DNA of 64,000 nt from Isoetes taiwanensis (taxonomy: Eukaryota > Streptophyta > Lycopodiopsida > Isoetales > Isoetaceae), in contig JAJEKV010000003.1 in assembly GCA_021234155.1 (NCBI GenBank), positions 20,814,386-20,878,385 of the forward strand, written 5' to 3'. The notes under the pieces were generated by a model, which saw only the letters and a program-made list of their open reading frames with translations, was not told the DNA's origin and ran no database searches. A program made the translations under genes and the position numbers. Positions 22,637 through 32,982 of this stretch are shown in pieces (position 1 is the first letter of the stretch; the number at the start of each line of letters is the position of its first letter).

Positions 22637-25108
22637 GCTGCCACTCATTCATGGCATAGAAGAGCCTAGACATATCTGACATTTGGCTCATTGATTGCAT
22701 GAGGAAATATGAAGACCATTGGCTTTCAGAAGCACTTGAAGACTCAGTCAAACAGCAAAAGGAACAAATGTTTAGAAGAACCAAAGAAGGACATTCACTT
22801 GGTTATCTCAAAATTGGAGGATGGACAAGGTTTTTGATTATCATCCAAAGTACTAGAGATCACTCCTACAAGATTTGAAGTCACTTGTTGAAGAACTGCG
22901 AGGCATGAGCAGGGTATGAAGTCTATTTCATGATTTGAGCATTTGAAGTTTGGATTCTTGATGTTGTAAGAGTTTTGCCTAGCCAATTTCCCATTTTAAT
23001 AGCCACTTGACTCATATTCCACCTTCCTATCTCTTGTCATCTCTACACTTCATGCTATCATTTTCCATACACCTATATTTCATCATACCATACCTTGGGA
23101 TTGTTCAAATCACTTTTCCCTAGTCAAAATGACCCACACACTCATGATCCATCCATACATTCATAAGTTTATCAAAAGAAACTAAAAAAGTTGAGGCTTT
23201 ACCCTACTTTCTCTCACTTCAAAAAACCTAGGGTTAAAATGATCACTAGGTTGAGGAAAGGTTGTCACCTATGTCTAGTTGGCAAAAGAATTCTTTTTAT
23301 GCCCACATCATCACTCACAAGTCCACATCACTATTCATTACACACGTGTCAACCCACATCATTTTCATTCCATATCCACCTCATTAAAACATTTTTGACT
23401 AGGGAAAAGTTTTTTGTCATCCAATGGCACCACATCGTTGATACATTTGCCACCTCACCAAAATTTATGCCTAGTCACCCCCTTCACTCTTTTGACAAAA
23501 AATCAAAGTGCTCCAAATCATCTTTTGACAAAACCACCTGGTAGCCCTTGTGAAAATATGCCACCTGGCACAAAAGATTTTCAAATTGAGTTTGTTTGGA
23601 CCTCCTTAAGCTACTTCTTGGGAAACGTGCCTTCTTTGAAAAAAATGGCAAAACCTACCTACATCTATCCCCCCATCTATATACCCTCTCATTTCCCGCC
23701 AAGTGGCGTCCCCCCTGGCGTGCAGTCGAAACACGAAGCCGACTATTTGGCGTGGGAGGAGACCACGCAATTAGTTAAAACGGCTTGAGAAGTCTATTTA
23801 TATCCTTGTTTAACTTTTTGCTCTTGGCCTGTGGGATATATCCGCTGAAGAAAGCAAGAACCCTAAATTTTTGCCAACCAAGAAACGGAATTTTTTGGCT
23901 GTATCCGACCACAAATTCACATCATTACCTTCCGAATCCATCTCTGCAACATCAAGAAAACCAAATAGAAGCTAAAAGACAAAGGATCTGGCCGTAGATT
24001 CAAGAATTGCAACAGAACAGGGCCTTTTTAAAGAGGGCAAATCTCTATGCGAAAGTTAGGGGCTTTTACGCTAAATTGAAGACTACTGGTGTGAAGTACA
24101 TGCAAAAGTGATCTCCGCTGCCGGATTCGACCCTCCTTGCTGGTCAAATTGATCGTTGATCAGTAAAGCTGACCATAAACCTGTCCGTTTTTTCGGAAAT
24201 ATGCTTTGCTCATTAACTGTGGGCATCGAAAATGATGTGATTCCTCAGATTTGATATATCAAGTGAATGAAAATCCAATTTGGTAATATCTCTCCCTTTG
24301 AAATTGTTGAAATTCCAAAAAATAGCTCTGAAATCGCTTCTATATTGCATAAAGACTAAAGAAAATTCAAAAAATAGCTTATTTTGTTTCCTTCAACTAG
24401 TATGTATATCAATCTGTTTCTATGGTTAATATAGAAGAAACTCTGCTCATCATAATACCATTCCGTTTCTCATCACTTTAACTGCACCTTTGTATGCTCT
24501 ATAGTTGAACTCCTGAAGCTCTAGTGGTATAAATAACAAGGGTTGACTTAGGATATCTCCAATGTTCCTTTTACATAGATTTCCTATTTAAATAACGACA
24601 AAATTTGAAAAAGCATTCTCTGTGGCAAAAGATACAGTCTGTCAGTTCATAAAACCCCATAGTTCCAGAATATCTTTATCTCTGGACTGTATTTGCGTTT
24701 GCATGTGACCCTTTAGACCCTTTAATACCTTCCCAGGTGGTTTCATTCAAAAAAGATATTCCTAGAGAATTTCGCAAGCGAAGCTCTCACGAGGGCATTG
24801 ACCAAATCTTGACCCAGTCAGTTGTGTGATTTTAAAGTACCAAATGATATCTGACTTCTGAATATATTTTGCACATATATCACATCAATTGTCTAGTATA
24901 CTATTGCATTGATTTCAGAAAAAAATTCAATTTATATTGCTCAGAATCTAAAGGTTAGCACTGTGCATTTTTTTCCAATTTGGGAAACTGGTTCTAACAG
25001 ATTCCTTGAGGGTTGTTTCTGCAAATTTTATGCCTAGAGTGGTTGCCTAAAGCAACCTGGAGGTCCTATACCATTCCAGTTGAGGGATTGCCAGGAATAC
25101 CCTCAACA
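22637..25108 (+). repeat. Gypsy-1 3' LTR (2.47 kb)
   Basis: This is the partner of 13807-16285. The bases just before it (22610-22636) are pyrimidine-rich and I do not see a normal polypurine tract, which is odd for an element with a clean duplication. Confidence 0.93.
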
Positions 25109-25113
25109 ACGAT

Positions 25114-25364
25114 CCTTGGAATTAATGATCCAGATTCATAGGCAGTAAATCCACTGTCATGAATAACAAAATGGCCGTTTTTTGTGGCAAAAAATTTATG
25201 GCTGAACCCATAGTCAAGTTTTGTTGATGACGGGGAGAAAATCTATTTTTTAATTTCGGTGAACAGAAAAGACCTAACTACCTTATATATGTTATCCCTC
25301 CCTTGTCAATTTATCCAAGAAAATCTACCCTTTCCAATGGTATGTCCCTCCCGACTTAGACTTG
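25114..25364 (-). pseudogene. possible coding relic cut by the Gypsy-1 insertion
   Basis: On the minus strand a frame open from about 25250 reads LDYGFSHKFFATKNGHF and VIHDSGFTAYESGS up to the duplication at 25113. Its composition looks coding. Before Gypsy-1 inserted, it continued into 13801 and lower coordinates, where it soon meets a stop. The family is unknown to me. It may be a host exon or a fragment of another element. Confidence 0.25.
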
Positions 25365-25515
25365 CTTCTCATTCATCTCAGCAGATTTTCTACAATGGAG
25401 GATAGTGGGTAGCCGCACACATGCGAACTACCCACAAAAAATAAAGGGCAAATCCAATTATATCATTTGGACCCCAACAAAATACAATGCTAATAGAGAT
25501 TGGGCTAGTGTACCT

Positions 25516-25594
25516 GCCGAAAGCTTATCACCGGGATTAAAAAACCCCGCCCTTTCGGGTTTTCGAGGAAAAACCCTAGTGATAAGCCTTCGGC
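25516..25594 (-). other. structured hairpin in LINE-like 3' tail, copy 2
   Basis: Arms GCCGAAGGCTTATCAC and GTGATAAGCTTTCGGC on the minus strand pair over 16 positions with one G-U. The same site would be A-C on the plus strand, which favours the minus strand as the RNA. Inner text can form GGGTTTT/AAAACCC. Compared with 2351-2421, one stem pair changes from T-A to C-G. Confidence 0.6.
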
Positions 25595-25798
25595 AAGGGG
25601 CTTGGACAAACGTAAGGCATAAAAATCGCTCCCAAAACCCACGAATGGAAAAGTCGAAACAGATGCCGCTCGCTAACCTGTACCTGCACATCACCAACAA
25701 AACAACAAGACAAAAACAAACCTCCCAGAGTGGAGGGGCTGATTCTGTAGCGTGCCACGCGATAAAAATACAACAACAAAGAAGGGGGGGAGGGTGGG

Positions 25799-26339
25799 TT
25801 CAAAGAGAATAAGGTACTGCTGAGAGAGAAGAGGAAGCGCCGATGAGAAGTCGATGCAGAAACGCGCCTAAAATAGTGAACTCCCAACCAGAACGGGCAT
25901 GCGCCGCCCGCATGCATGCAAAACATGCATGCTCGTCCCATTCTAGAATGGCGATCCGATGTCTCGGATCGATGGGATTCTAGAATGGGACTCGCATGAA
26001 ACCAACAAACCGCCCGAATACCAAAGGACTTCCTTAACAAACTAGGATCGAGGACGAAGGTCACAGGATGAAGGCTAAAGGCCGAGAAAGGACAGCATGA
26101 AGAGACGCCAAATTGGCCAAACCAGGCAGGAAGAAGCCCCTCCCCTGCCTGGAAACAATTCAAAGAGAATAAGGTACTGCTGAGAGAGAAGAGGAAGCGC
26201 CGATGAGAAGTCGATGCAGAAACGCGCCTAAAATAGTGAACTCCCAACCAGAACGGGCATGCGCCGCCCGCATGCATGCAAAACATGCATGCTCGTCCCA
26301 TTCTAGAATGGCGATCCGATGTCTCGGATCGATGGGATT
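25799..26339 (-). repeat. type-2 monomers, 360-bp period
   Basis: Bases 25799-25979 recur exactly at 26159-26339. Each copy has GCATGCATGC palindromes and a long hairpin; the first spans 25936-25990 with arms around ATTCTAGAAT. The spacer has CCAGGCAG and CTGCCTGG as a further inverted repeat near 26131-26152. Confidence 0.85.
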
Positions 26340-26554
26340 ATAGTTTTATATTCTCGAATACGGGCTCGCATGAAAACGGACAAAAGCTCCCCTAGCTAGG
26401 CTTTTCATTCATCTCAGCAATTTTTCTACAATGGTATAGAGTGGGTAGCTGCACATCGCAGGTTACCCAAAAAATGAAAAACATAGGTAATATCCAGTTA
26501 TAACACCTAGACCCCAAATAAAATTGTGTACTACAGATGTTGGCTAGTGTACCT

Positions 26555-26620
26555 GCCGAGAGCTTATTGCCGGGATTAAAAAACCCCGTCCTTTTGGGTT
26601 TCTAGCGATAAAATCTCGGC
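26555..26620 (-). other. structured hairpin in LINE-like 3' tail, copy 3
   Basis: Outer arms GCCGAGA and TCTCGGC are paired and differ from copy 2 by a matched change. One inner arm is deleted, so this copy is probably decayed. Confidence 0.5.
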
Positions 26621-26699
26621 AAGGGGCTTGGACAACGCAAGGCTGCTAAACGTTCCCGCGAAAATAAACCCATGCTCTACAGAGAATACTGAAGTCACA

Positions 26700-28310
26700 C
26701 ATCACCCCTGGACCTGCACATCACCAACAAAAAAAAAAACCAATAGAGAAAAAACCTCGAAAAGCGAGGGGCTGGTCACGTATGCCACGCGACAAAAAAC
26801 AACATGTACACCTCGAAAGAGCAAGGGGCTAGTTACACGTGCCACGCGACAAAAAACAACATTTACAATAATATACACATTAAGGGAGGGTGGGTGGAAG
26901 TCAAGGGAACTGTTGAGAGAGGAGAAAACGCCGATGAGAAGTCAATGAAGAACCTGCAAGAAATAGCGATCCCCAAACAAACCAGAGCCCCAGAAAATGC
27001 ATGCATGGGAGAGATGTATGCTCGCCCATTCGAGAATACCGATTCGATGGCTCGGATCGATGGCATTCTCGAATAAGGGCTCGCATAAAAACAGACAAAA
27101 GCTCCCGACAAAAAGAGAACTTCCTTATCAAAAAGGGATCGAGGTCGAAGGTTGAAGGATGGCCAAAAAGGGGACAAGATTGGGGAAGAACATGTCACAA
27201 AAAACAAGAGAGAAAAAACCTCGAAAATCGAGGGGCTGGTCACGCGTGCTACGCGACAAAAAACAACATTTACAATGATATACACATTAAGAGAGTGTGG
27301 GTGGGAGTCAAGGGAACTACTGAAAGAGGAGAAAATGCCGATGAGAAGTCGATGAAGAACCTGCAAGAAATAGCGATCCCCAAACAAACCAGAGCCCCAG
27401 ACAATGGATGCAATGCATGCATGCATGCTTGTATGGGAGAGATGCATGCTCGCCCATTCGAGAATACCGATCCGATGGCTCGGATCGATGGCATTCTCGA
27501 ATAAGGGCTCGCATAAAAACAGACAAAAGCTCCCGACAAAAAGAGAACTTCCTTATCAAAAAGAGATCGAGGTCGAAGGTTGAAGGATGGCCAAAAAGGG
27601 GACAAGATTGGGGAAGAACATGTCACAAAAAACAAGAGAGAAAAAACCTCGAAAATCGAGGGGCTGGTCACGCGTGCCACACGACAAAAAACAACATTTA
27701 CAATAATATACACATTAAGAGAGTGTGGGTGGGAGTCAAGGGAACTACTGAAAGAGGAGAAAATGCCGATGAGAAGTCGATGAAGAACCTGCAAGAAATA
27801 GCGATCCCCAAACAAACCAGAGCCCCAGACAATGGATGCAATGCATGCATGCATGCTTGTATGGGAGAGATGCATGCTCGCCCATTCGAGAATACCGATC
27901 CGATGGCTCGGATCGATGGCATTCTCGAATAAGGGCTCGCATGAAAACAGACAAAAGCTCTCGACAAAAAGAGAACTTTTTTATCAAAACGGGATCAAGG
28001 GCAAAGGTTGAAGGATGGCCAAAAAGGGAGAAGATCGGGAAAGAACATGTCACAACATGGAAAAAGGCGCCAAACTGGGAAACCAAGCAGGGAGAAGCCC
28101 CTCCCCTGCCTGGTATCAAAGAAAGAGAGTCAAGAGAACTGCTGAGAGAGGAGAAAACGCCGATGAGAAGTCGATAAAGAACTTGCAAGAAATAGAGATC
28201 CCCAAACAAACCAAAGCCCCAGAAAATACATGCAATGCATGCATGCATGGGAGAGATGAATGCTTGCCCATAATACCGATCTGATAGCTCAGATCGATGG
28301 CACAGATTTG
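26700..28310 (-). repeat. type-1 monomers, about 390-430-bp period
   Basis: The phrase GATGAGAAGTC(A/G)AT starts near 26933, 27340, 27768 and 28158. Monomers carry a hairpin with arms ATTCGAGAAT and ATTCTCGAAT around GATCCGA/TCGGATC at 27028-27074, 27456-27502 and 27884-27930. The last unit, at about 28270, has GATCTGA/TCAGATC instead. Small CCTCGAAAATCGAGG-like hairpins recur near 26755, 27225 and 27650. Confidence 0.85.
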
Positions 28311-28539
28311 GTTCTTATTGGAACAGAATATGTCTTGTCTAGAGACAGAAGAAAAAATTGCTTAAGGCATTTTATCAAGAGACTTTCATATCTAGTTCTC
28401 ATTTAAAAACCAATTGGTGTATATTTCTATGCCCGAACATAGCAGATGCATGAATCAACCCTCATGAACATGTGATAATGGTTTTCTCGAATGCAAATTA
28501 AGGTTTTTTCATTTATTGTTTATAAACTATCCTCCGAGG
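28311..28539. other. unassigned DNA
   Basis: No coding or repeat signal is evident. It may be the decayed 5' part of Gypsy-2. Confidence 0.3.
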
Positions 28540-28624
28540 GGAGATATATTTGTTTGAGATTATTCTGAGCTTATTGGTATCAAGGAGGAGGTATGCCAAT
28601 TTGAAATTAAGATAAAGGAAGGAT

Positions 28625-29429
28625 CAGGGTAAATTTTAACGGCCCTAAATGTTTTTCTATTCAAATTAAGGTTGGCTAAACCTATGAAAAACAAAAGTTC
28701 TTAGATTTTTTTCTTGGCGAAATTTGATAAAATAAAGCCCTTTAATTATCTTCCCACTTGGCTAAAATGTAAAATTTATATGACATGAAATTCTAATGTT
28801 GGCGAATTTTTCTTGGTCCCCAGCTAAAGTGCAACTATTTAACTTCAAACTTTGAGCACTGATTAGTACATGAATGACATTGATTCAATATGCTTCTTTT
28901 ACAAAACGATAACAAAGTTGTTCAAAGTACAATTCATAAGGAACAAACAATATCGTTTGAAGGAACATGCATGTTTACGTTGGGGCCAAATGCATCCAAA
29001 TGGTGAATTTGGTGATAAAACCCTTTAGGGTCAACAATTGCAAGAAGAGATCATTACTATTTAAAGCTTAAAATGCACATCATGTAACATTCTTCATAGC
29101 ATTTAACCTAAACAACTTATAAATACAAATTCAAAATATGATTGAGGTAGCTAATGGCAATTCCTAAATGAAAGAGGTCCCTGAATAGAATTGGCATGGC
29201 TATTTGAATTCATCAGGGTTCTCCTAATCAGCTTTAGAGAAGGCGATTCAGTACACCATGCAACCAAACAATCCGGCTAAACTCTAAGCATTCAGAATTT
29301 ACCCCCTTTTGGAGTGGCTAAATTATGCTTTTTCTAAAAAAATTGCCTTTATAAACTTTAGCCATGAAATTTGACTAAAGGTCTAAAACATCGCCATTTG
29401 GCGAAGTTTAGCCACTCTTTATTACCCTG
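28625..29429. mobile_element. hAT-type non-autonomous DNA transposon, 805 bp
   Basis: The ends are CAGGGTAA and TTACCCTG, and the element is flanked by the perfect 8-bp duplication GGAAGGAT (28617-28624 and 29430-29437). CAGGG ends and 8-bp duplications are diagnostic of hAT. Excising it in silico restores the RT reading of Gypsy-2, which confirms the boundaries. There is no transposase frame, so it depends on another hAT. Inner subterminal text TTTAGCCA recurs near both ends. Confidence 0.92.
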
Positions 29430-29875
29430 GGAAGGATGCAAACCTATTTTCCAGAGATTGAGAAGGATTTATGCTTCACTAATGGAATGATCGAAGAGTA
29501 GTTGCATAAAATGTTGGATGCAGGGCCACTTTCCTGGGGACATCACTGCGAAGAAAAACTTAAGGTTAGGACATTATTGGCCTACTATCTTTAAAGGTTG
29601 CTATGATGTCATAAAAACTTGCCACCAAAATCTTTGGCAAAATGATTCTTCTTCTAGCTGCCTTGAATCTCATTATTTCTCCAAGGCCTCCAGATATGGA
29701 GACTTGATTATATTAGTTCCATTAACACTCCTTCTGAATGCCAACATTATCACATTATTGTGGCTACAGATTACTTCACAAAGTGGGCAGAAGCCATACC
29801 TTTGAGACAAGCAAATGCAATCACAACAGCAAGGTTCTTGCATGAACATGTGTGTGTCAGGTTTAGTATTCCTTG

Positions 29876-30120
29876 ACTGGCATCTCTTGGTTCTCATCCT
29901 CCGATTTGGCTCGGCGCCAATCGAATACCTAAGTGAGAACACTTCAATAGGGCACGCTCACACAAGTGTCTGTCCCTTACGGGATTCGAACCCATGTCTT
30001 CAACATGAAAAGACGATGTCCTAACCCCTAGACGAAAGGGACTCTGGCTAGTATCAACTAGACTATAATGATATTCTATTATAAATGATATATTCTATAT
30101 AACATAATATCGAGGATGCA
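29876..30120 (-). other. organellar-type insertion carrying tRNA-Glu
   Basis: The integrase text of Gypsy-2 breaks after SIP at about 29875 and resumes with KLHSDRGTPF at about 30122. The roughly 245 bp between have no gypsy match and contain a tRNA. No target-site duplication is seen. A mitochondrial DNA fragment joined into the nucleus is the simplest reading; a tRNA-derived SINE is the alternative. Confidence 0.6.
29972..30042 (-). tRNA. trnE: tRNA-Glu (UUC), plant mitochondrial type
   Basis: The minus strand folds as a tRNA: acceptor GTCCCTT/AAGGGAC (7 bp), D arm with TCTAGGGGTTAGGAC, anticodon loop TTTTCAT giving anticodon TTC, and T arm with GGGTTCGAATCCC. As I recall plant mitochondrial trnE, it differs at only a handful of sites, several of them C-to-T like. 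The anticodon stem has a T-T pair as in the mitochondrial gene. Inside a dead retroelement it is most likely not a working nuclear tRNA gene. Confidence 0.85.
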
Positions 30121-30121
30121 C

Positions 30122-30868
30122 CAAGTTGCATTCTGATAGGGGTACACCTTTTGTTAATGGAGTTACCTCCAATCTGTTGAGCATTCTTAAAGGGAAATAC
30201 AGAAAAAGTTCTTCTTGCTATCCTCAAGGTAATGGCCAGGCTATGCTACTAACAAGGTTTTGAAGAATATTTTGCAGAAAACAGTTGAATTCAACAAGAA
30301 AGATTGGCGTCTCAATTTGACAGATGCGCTTTGGGCCTATAGGATCTCTATTAAAGCATGTACAAATTATACTCCATTCAACCTAGTCTATGGCATTAAG
30401 GTTGTGCTAGCAATTGAACTTGAGCTGCCATCTTTATGGTTAGCACATCAGTTATGCTTACCTTTTGAATTTGCCTTGCAGGAAAGGTTGGATGCCTTGT
30501 TACACATGGTTGAGTATAGGTTGGAGGCTGAAAATGCCAATCTACTAAAGAAAACCAAGGATCTAACAACATTTAAGGCTGCTCACAAGATACAAGATAC
30601 CTTCAGAGAAGGAAAACTGGTTTTTAAGTGGAACAAGCCAAGAGACGACTCAGATAATAAGTTTGAGAATCTTTGGGGAAGACCTTATGAGATCTTGGAA
30701 CTAGTAGGCTTCAACTGTTATTGGTTGAAGGACACCATTGCCAAATCCTATCAATACCCTACATTTGAAAAGGTATTGGGACCAGCATGTATGCCTGACC
30801 CTTTTTATAGTAGCAGAACTCTAGTAAGCTTTGCCAGCAATAGATTAGATAGTTTAGTTTTTATTTGA
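30122..30868 (+). pseudogene. Gypsy-2 integrase C-terminal part
   Basis: After the second catalytic Asp (HSDRG) a frameshift occurs around the Glu motif (NGQA region, 30230-30250). Then a 202-codon frame (30260-30868) has DALWAYRIS, TPFNLVYG, LELPSLW, the coiled segment EAENANLLKKTKDL, KLVFKWNKP and the GPF-like domain WGRPYEILEL. It aligns along its length with Gypsy-1 integrase but ends with a different tail after KYW-like text is lost. Confidence 0.85.
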
Positions 30869-32318
30869 GATCTATTTATAAGTTATTTGCCTTTATGAGT
30901 TAGCTCTATGTTTGCAGTAAGCAAGACTGATGTGAAGAATAGTATTAAACAAGTCAAGACAAAAAACGATTACTAATGCTCTCACCAAGTGTCATAGGCA
31001 GGTTAATTTGCTGATACATCTACTTATTAAGTGAATTGGCCCACCATCAAGCCTTTGCTCCTTCATTTGCCGATATGCAGGACCTAACCAGCCTTTATAT
31101 TCCACAAAAGTAGCTGCTGGGACTGTTGTCTAATGAGTTTCTATGTTTTCATGGCAAGTGCACCCTTGATCCATCTCTAATCACCTGTCTTAAGTAGTCC
31201 TACCATCCATTTTAGCCTCTTTCATTCATACTCATTCCCTAAAGCACTCTGCTCTTCAGCTTTACCATCATAGCAGAGTGGCACTTCCAAGTGATCAAGC
31301 AAAAATGCATACATTTCTTGTTTTGGCAAATTCATAACACCAACACACTTTTCCCACCTCATTTGCACACTTGCATTCTCCATCTCCCATCTCATACACA
31401 CCACACACTTCATCATTGCACTTGTACTTGCTCCTTCACTTACATACTATATCTCCATCATATTCATGCTCATTTCATCACACATGCACCTTACATCCAT
31501 CCTCATGCATCCATTCCATCACTTTTTCACTCAAAGGCATTAATTCATTTAAAAACCTTTGTAGTTGCTCATCTTGTTACCTTATGGCTGAGGGGACCAA
31601 CCATGTTCTTGTTTTGGTGAGATGTTGACCCAAAGGGCAACATACTAACTATTTGGTCTATGCTTGAAGACTAGGTCAAAGTCCTTAAGATACTAGGTCA
31701 AAGTCTGGAAGAGTTTGGAAGCCAACATTGATGTGAGGGTCAAAGAAAACCAACCTTCAGGGTCAACTTAAGGCATCTCAGGTCAAACTCCATAACAGGT
31801 ATTCTATTTGTGGTCAAATATTTGGTCAAAGTCATGTTTTAGAAGACATTGGGTTATGAAGATTGGAAGACACTTATTTGAAGCTTGGAAGTAAAAGTTT
31901 GGAAGACCCCATGGTATATGGTTCCTAGCTTTTGCCATTTTTCTTATTTCCACATCCACATTTTATTCCATTATGCCTATCTTTGCTTTTTATCCAGCAT
32001 TGCTTTTTTCTTAGCCATTCTTTCTTCTATGTGCACTTTCATTCTCACTATGCCTATTTGCCATATTTGCCCCCTTTGAATTATTCCTAGCCCATGTTTT
32101 CTATTTGTTTTCATGAACTACCATTGGCTATATCTCTCACCACTCTTTTGCAAATGCCCTTAGCTCAACCTCTCATTTTTTTCTTCATTACCCTTATTTT
32201 CTAATTTCCCTTGCTCCATTTTCTTTTTTGCTATGTGCTCTCATATTCATACGTATCTACATGGTATAGCCTAAATAATAAAACCAAATATGCTCTTAAA
32301 AGATTCCATATCTCTTCT
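30869..32318 (+). other. non-coding 3' region of Gypsy-2, possibly LTR
   Basis: A pyrimidine-rich CAC/CAT-rich stretch (31330-31520) is followed by a zone with at least six GGTCAAA or GGTCAAC motifs (31670-31835). It may be the truncated 3' LTR of Gypsy-2, but no second copy exists here for proof. Confidence 0.35.
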
Positions 32319-32982
32319 TGTTAATAAACTTGAGACACTTGAATTGTTTGCCTTAGATCAACTAGATATTCAAATTAGAGACTTAGTAAACCATTGAATA
32401 TAAGGTCATAATCTTATTCAATTAAACCTTATAAAAACAACGAGTTACTGTAGCAATGGTCTATAGAACCAAATGAACAGTAAACACAAGAAAATGCATT
32501 CAAACTTCCTTCTTTATTTGCCTCCTTTATCACAGATCCGGCATGCTTTCTAATCGTCTAATGAATGGTTATGTACAGGGTTATCTACAGAGTTCAGTTT
32601 CGGCCGATCCGGCATCGGTTTAGCTTGATCTGATCATATTTAGACTGTCAACTTTCCTTCCATATTTTCGGCCATCACCTCTTGCATATCCTTCGATCAA
32701 TATATCATTACCCCTTTAATAATAAAATATCAACCTTTAAGACCTAATATATAAGTCCCTTTTAAACAACCATTAACCTTCACCTTTGAACTTGGCCATG
32801 GTGCTCTTTGAACCCTTTCTTTATGAACTTAACTATGAAGATCTGTTCATGCCTTATTATTGCACTGTGTAGATACTTGATGATGAACTATGTATCTATA
32901 CTGCATAATGTTCTTGCCCTTTTTCTTGAACTGTTCCATAAGCCTACAGGAATATGTGATGACTCATGATAATATTCTAACA
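32319..32982 (-). repeat. Copia-2 3' LTR
   Basis: It starts TGTTAATAAAC and ends ATATTCTAACA in plus orientation, matching 61744-62407. Confidence 0.95.

Larger units (their letters stand above)
13807..25108 (+). mobile_element. Gypsy-1, Tat-like Ty3/gypsy retrotransposon
   Basis: The element has LTRs 13807-16285 and 22637-25108 and the 5-bp duplication ACGAT at 13802-13806 and 25109-25113. The order on the plus strand is gag, protease, an RNase H domain, reverse transcriptase, a decayed gypsy RNase H, integrase, then a 0.9-kb non-coding tail. Integrase after RT defines gypsy. The DGGS-type protease, the integrase text WGLDFIGPVDPP and the dual RNase H point to the Tat group. The LTRs are near-identical apart from CAG/CTG sites, so it is young. 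Coding is interrupted by several frameshifts and one TGA. Confidence 0.93.
25365..28310 (-). mobile_element. LINE-like non-autonomous repeats with tandem 5' monomers
   Basis: Read on the minus strand, the locus has monomers (28310-26700), a 3' tail (26640-26401), more monomers (26390-25650) and a second 3' tail (25620-25365). Both tails end in the same text, GATGAATGA(A/G)AAG, and hold the same hairpin as the LINE 3' end at 2.35 kb. The monomers are 0.36-0.43 kb long and head to tail. This layout, tandem 5' monomers plus a LINE-type 3' tail, suggests two related non-autonomous elements or 5'-repeat LINE copies with no coding part. The long overlapping frames on both strands match no protein family and arise from the repeats. 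Confidence 0.55.
28540..32318 (+). mobile_element. Gypsy-2, decayed Tat-like element
   Basis: Plus-strand fragments match the Gypsy-1 order: an RT start with DYSELIG and FEIKIKEG (28560-28624), its continuation PIFQRLRRI after the hAT element (from 29438), the integrase zinc region HFPGDITAKK and GHYWPT (29520-29620), and the integrase core and C-terminus (29750-30868). Most of RT and all of RNase H are deleted. Two insertions interrupt it. No LTR pair or duplication is found. The 3' part after 30869 is non-coding and is cut by Copia-2 at 32319. Confidence 0.8.

Noticed and set aside
25840-25875. Hammerhead-ribozyme-like core (CCGATGAG ... GAAAC) in the monomers
   Set aside because: The invariant CTGATGA is CCGATGA here, no stem II can form between the two core parts, and other monomers lack the GAAA box in place.
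25576-28284. Long overlapping frames on both strands in the monomer region
   Set aside because: They follow the tandem repeats, exist on both strands at once and match no protein family; no codon signal.
29972-30042. Functional nuclear tRNA-Glu gene
   Set aside because: The sequence is of mitochondrial type, sits within a decayed integrase, and has no sign of a Pol III terminator in a fitting place.
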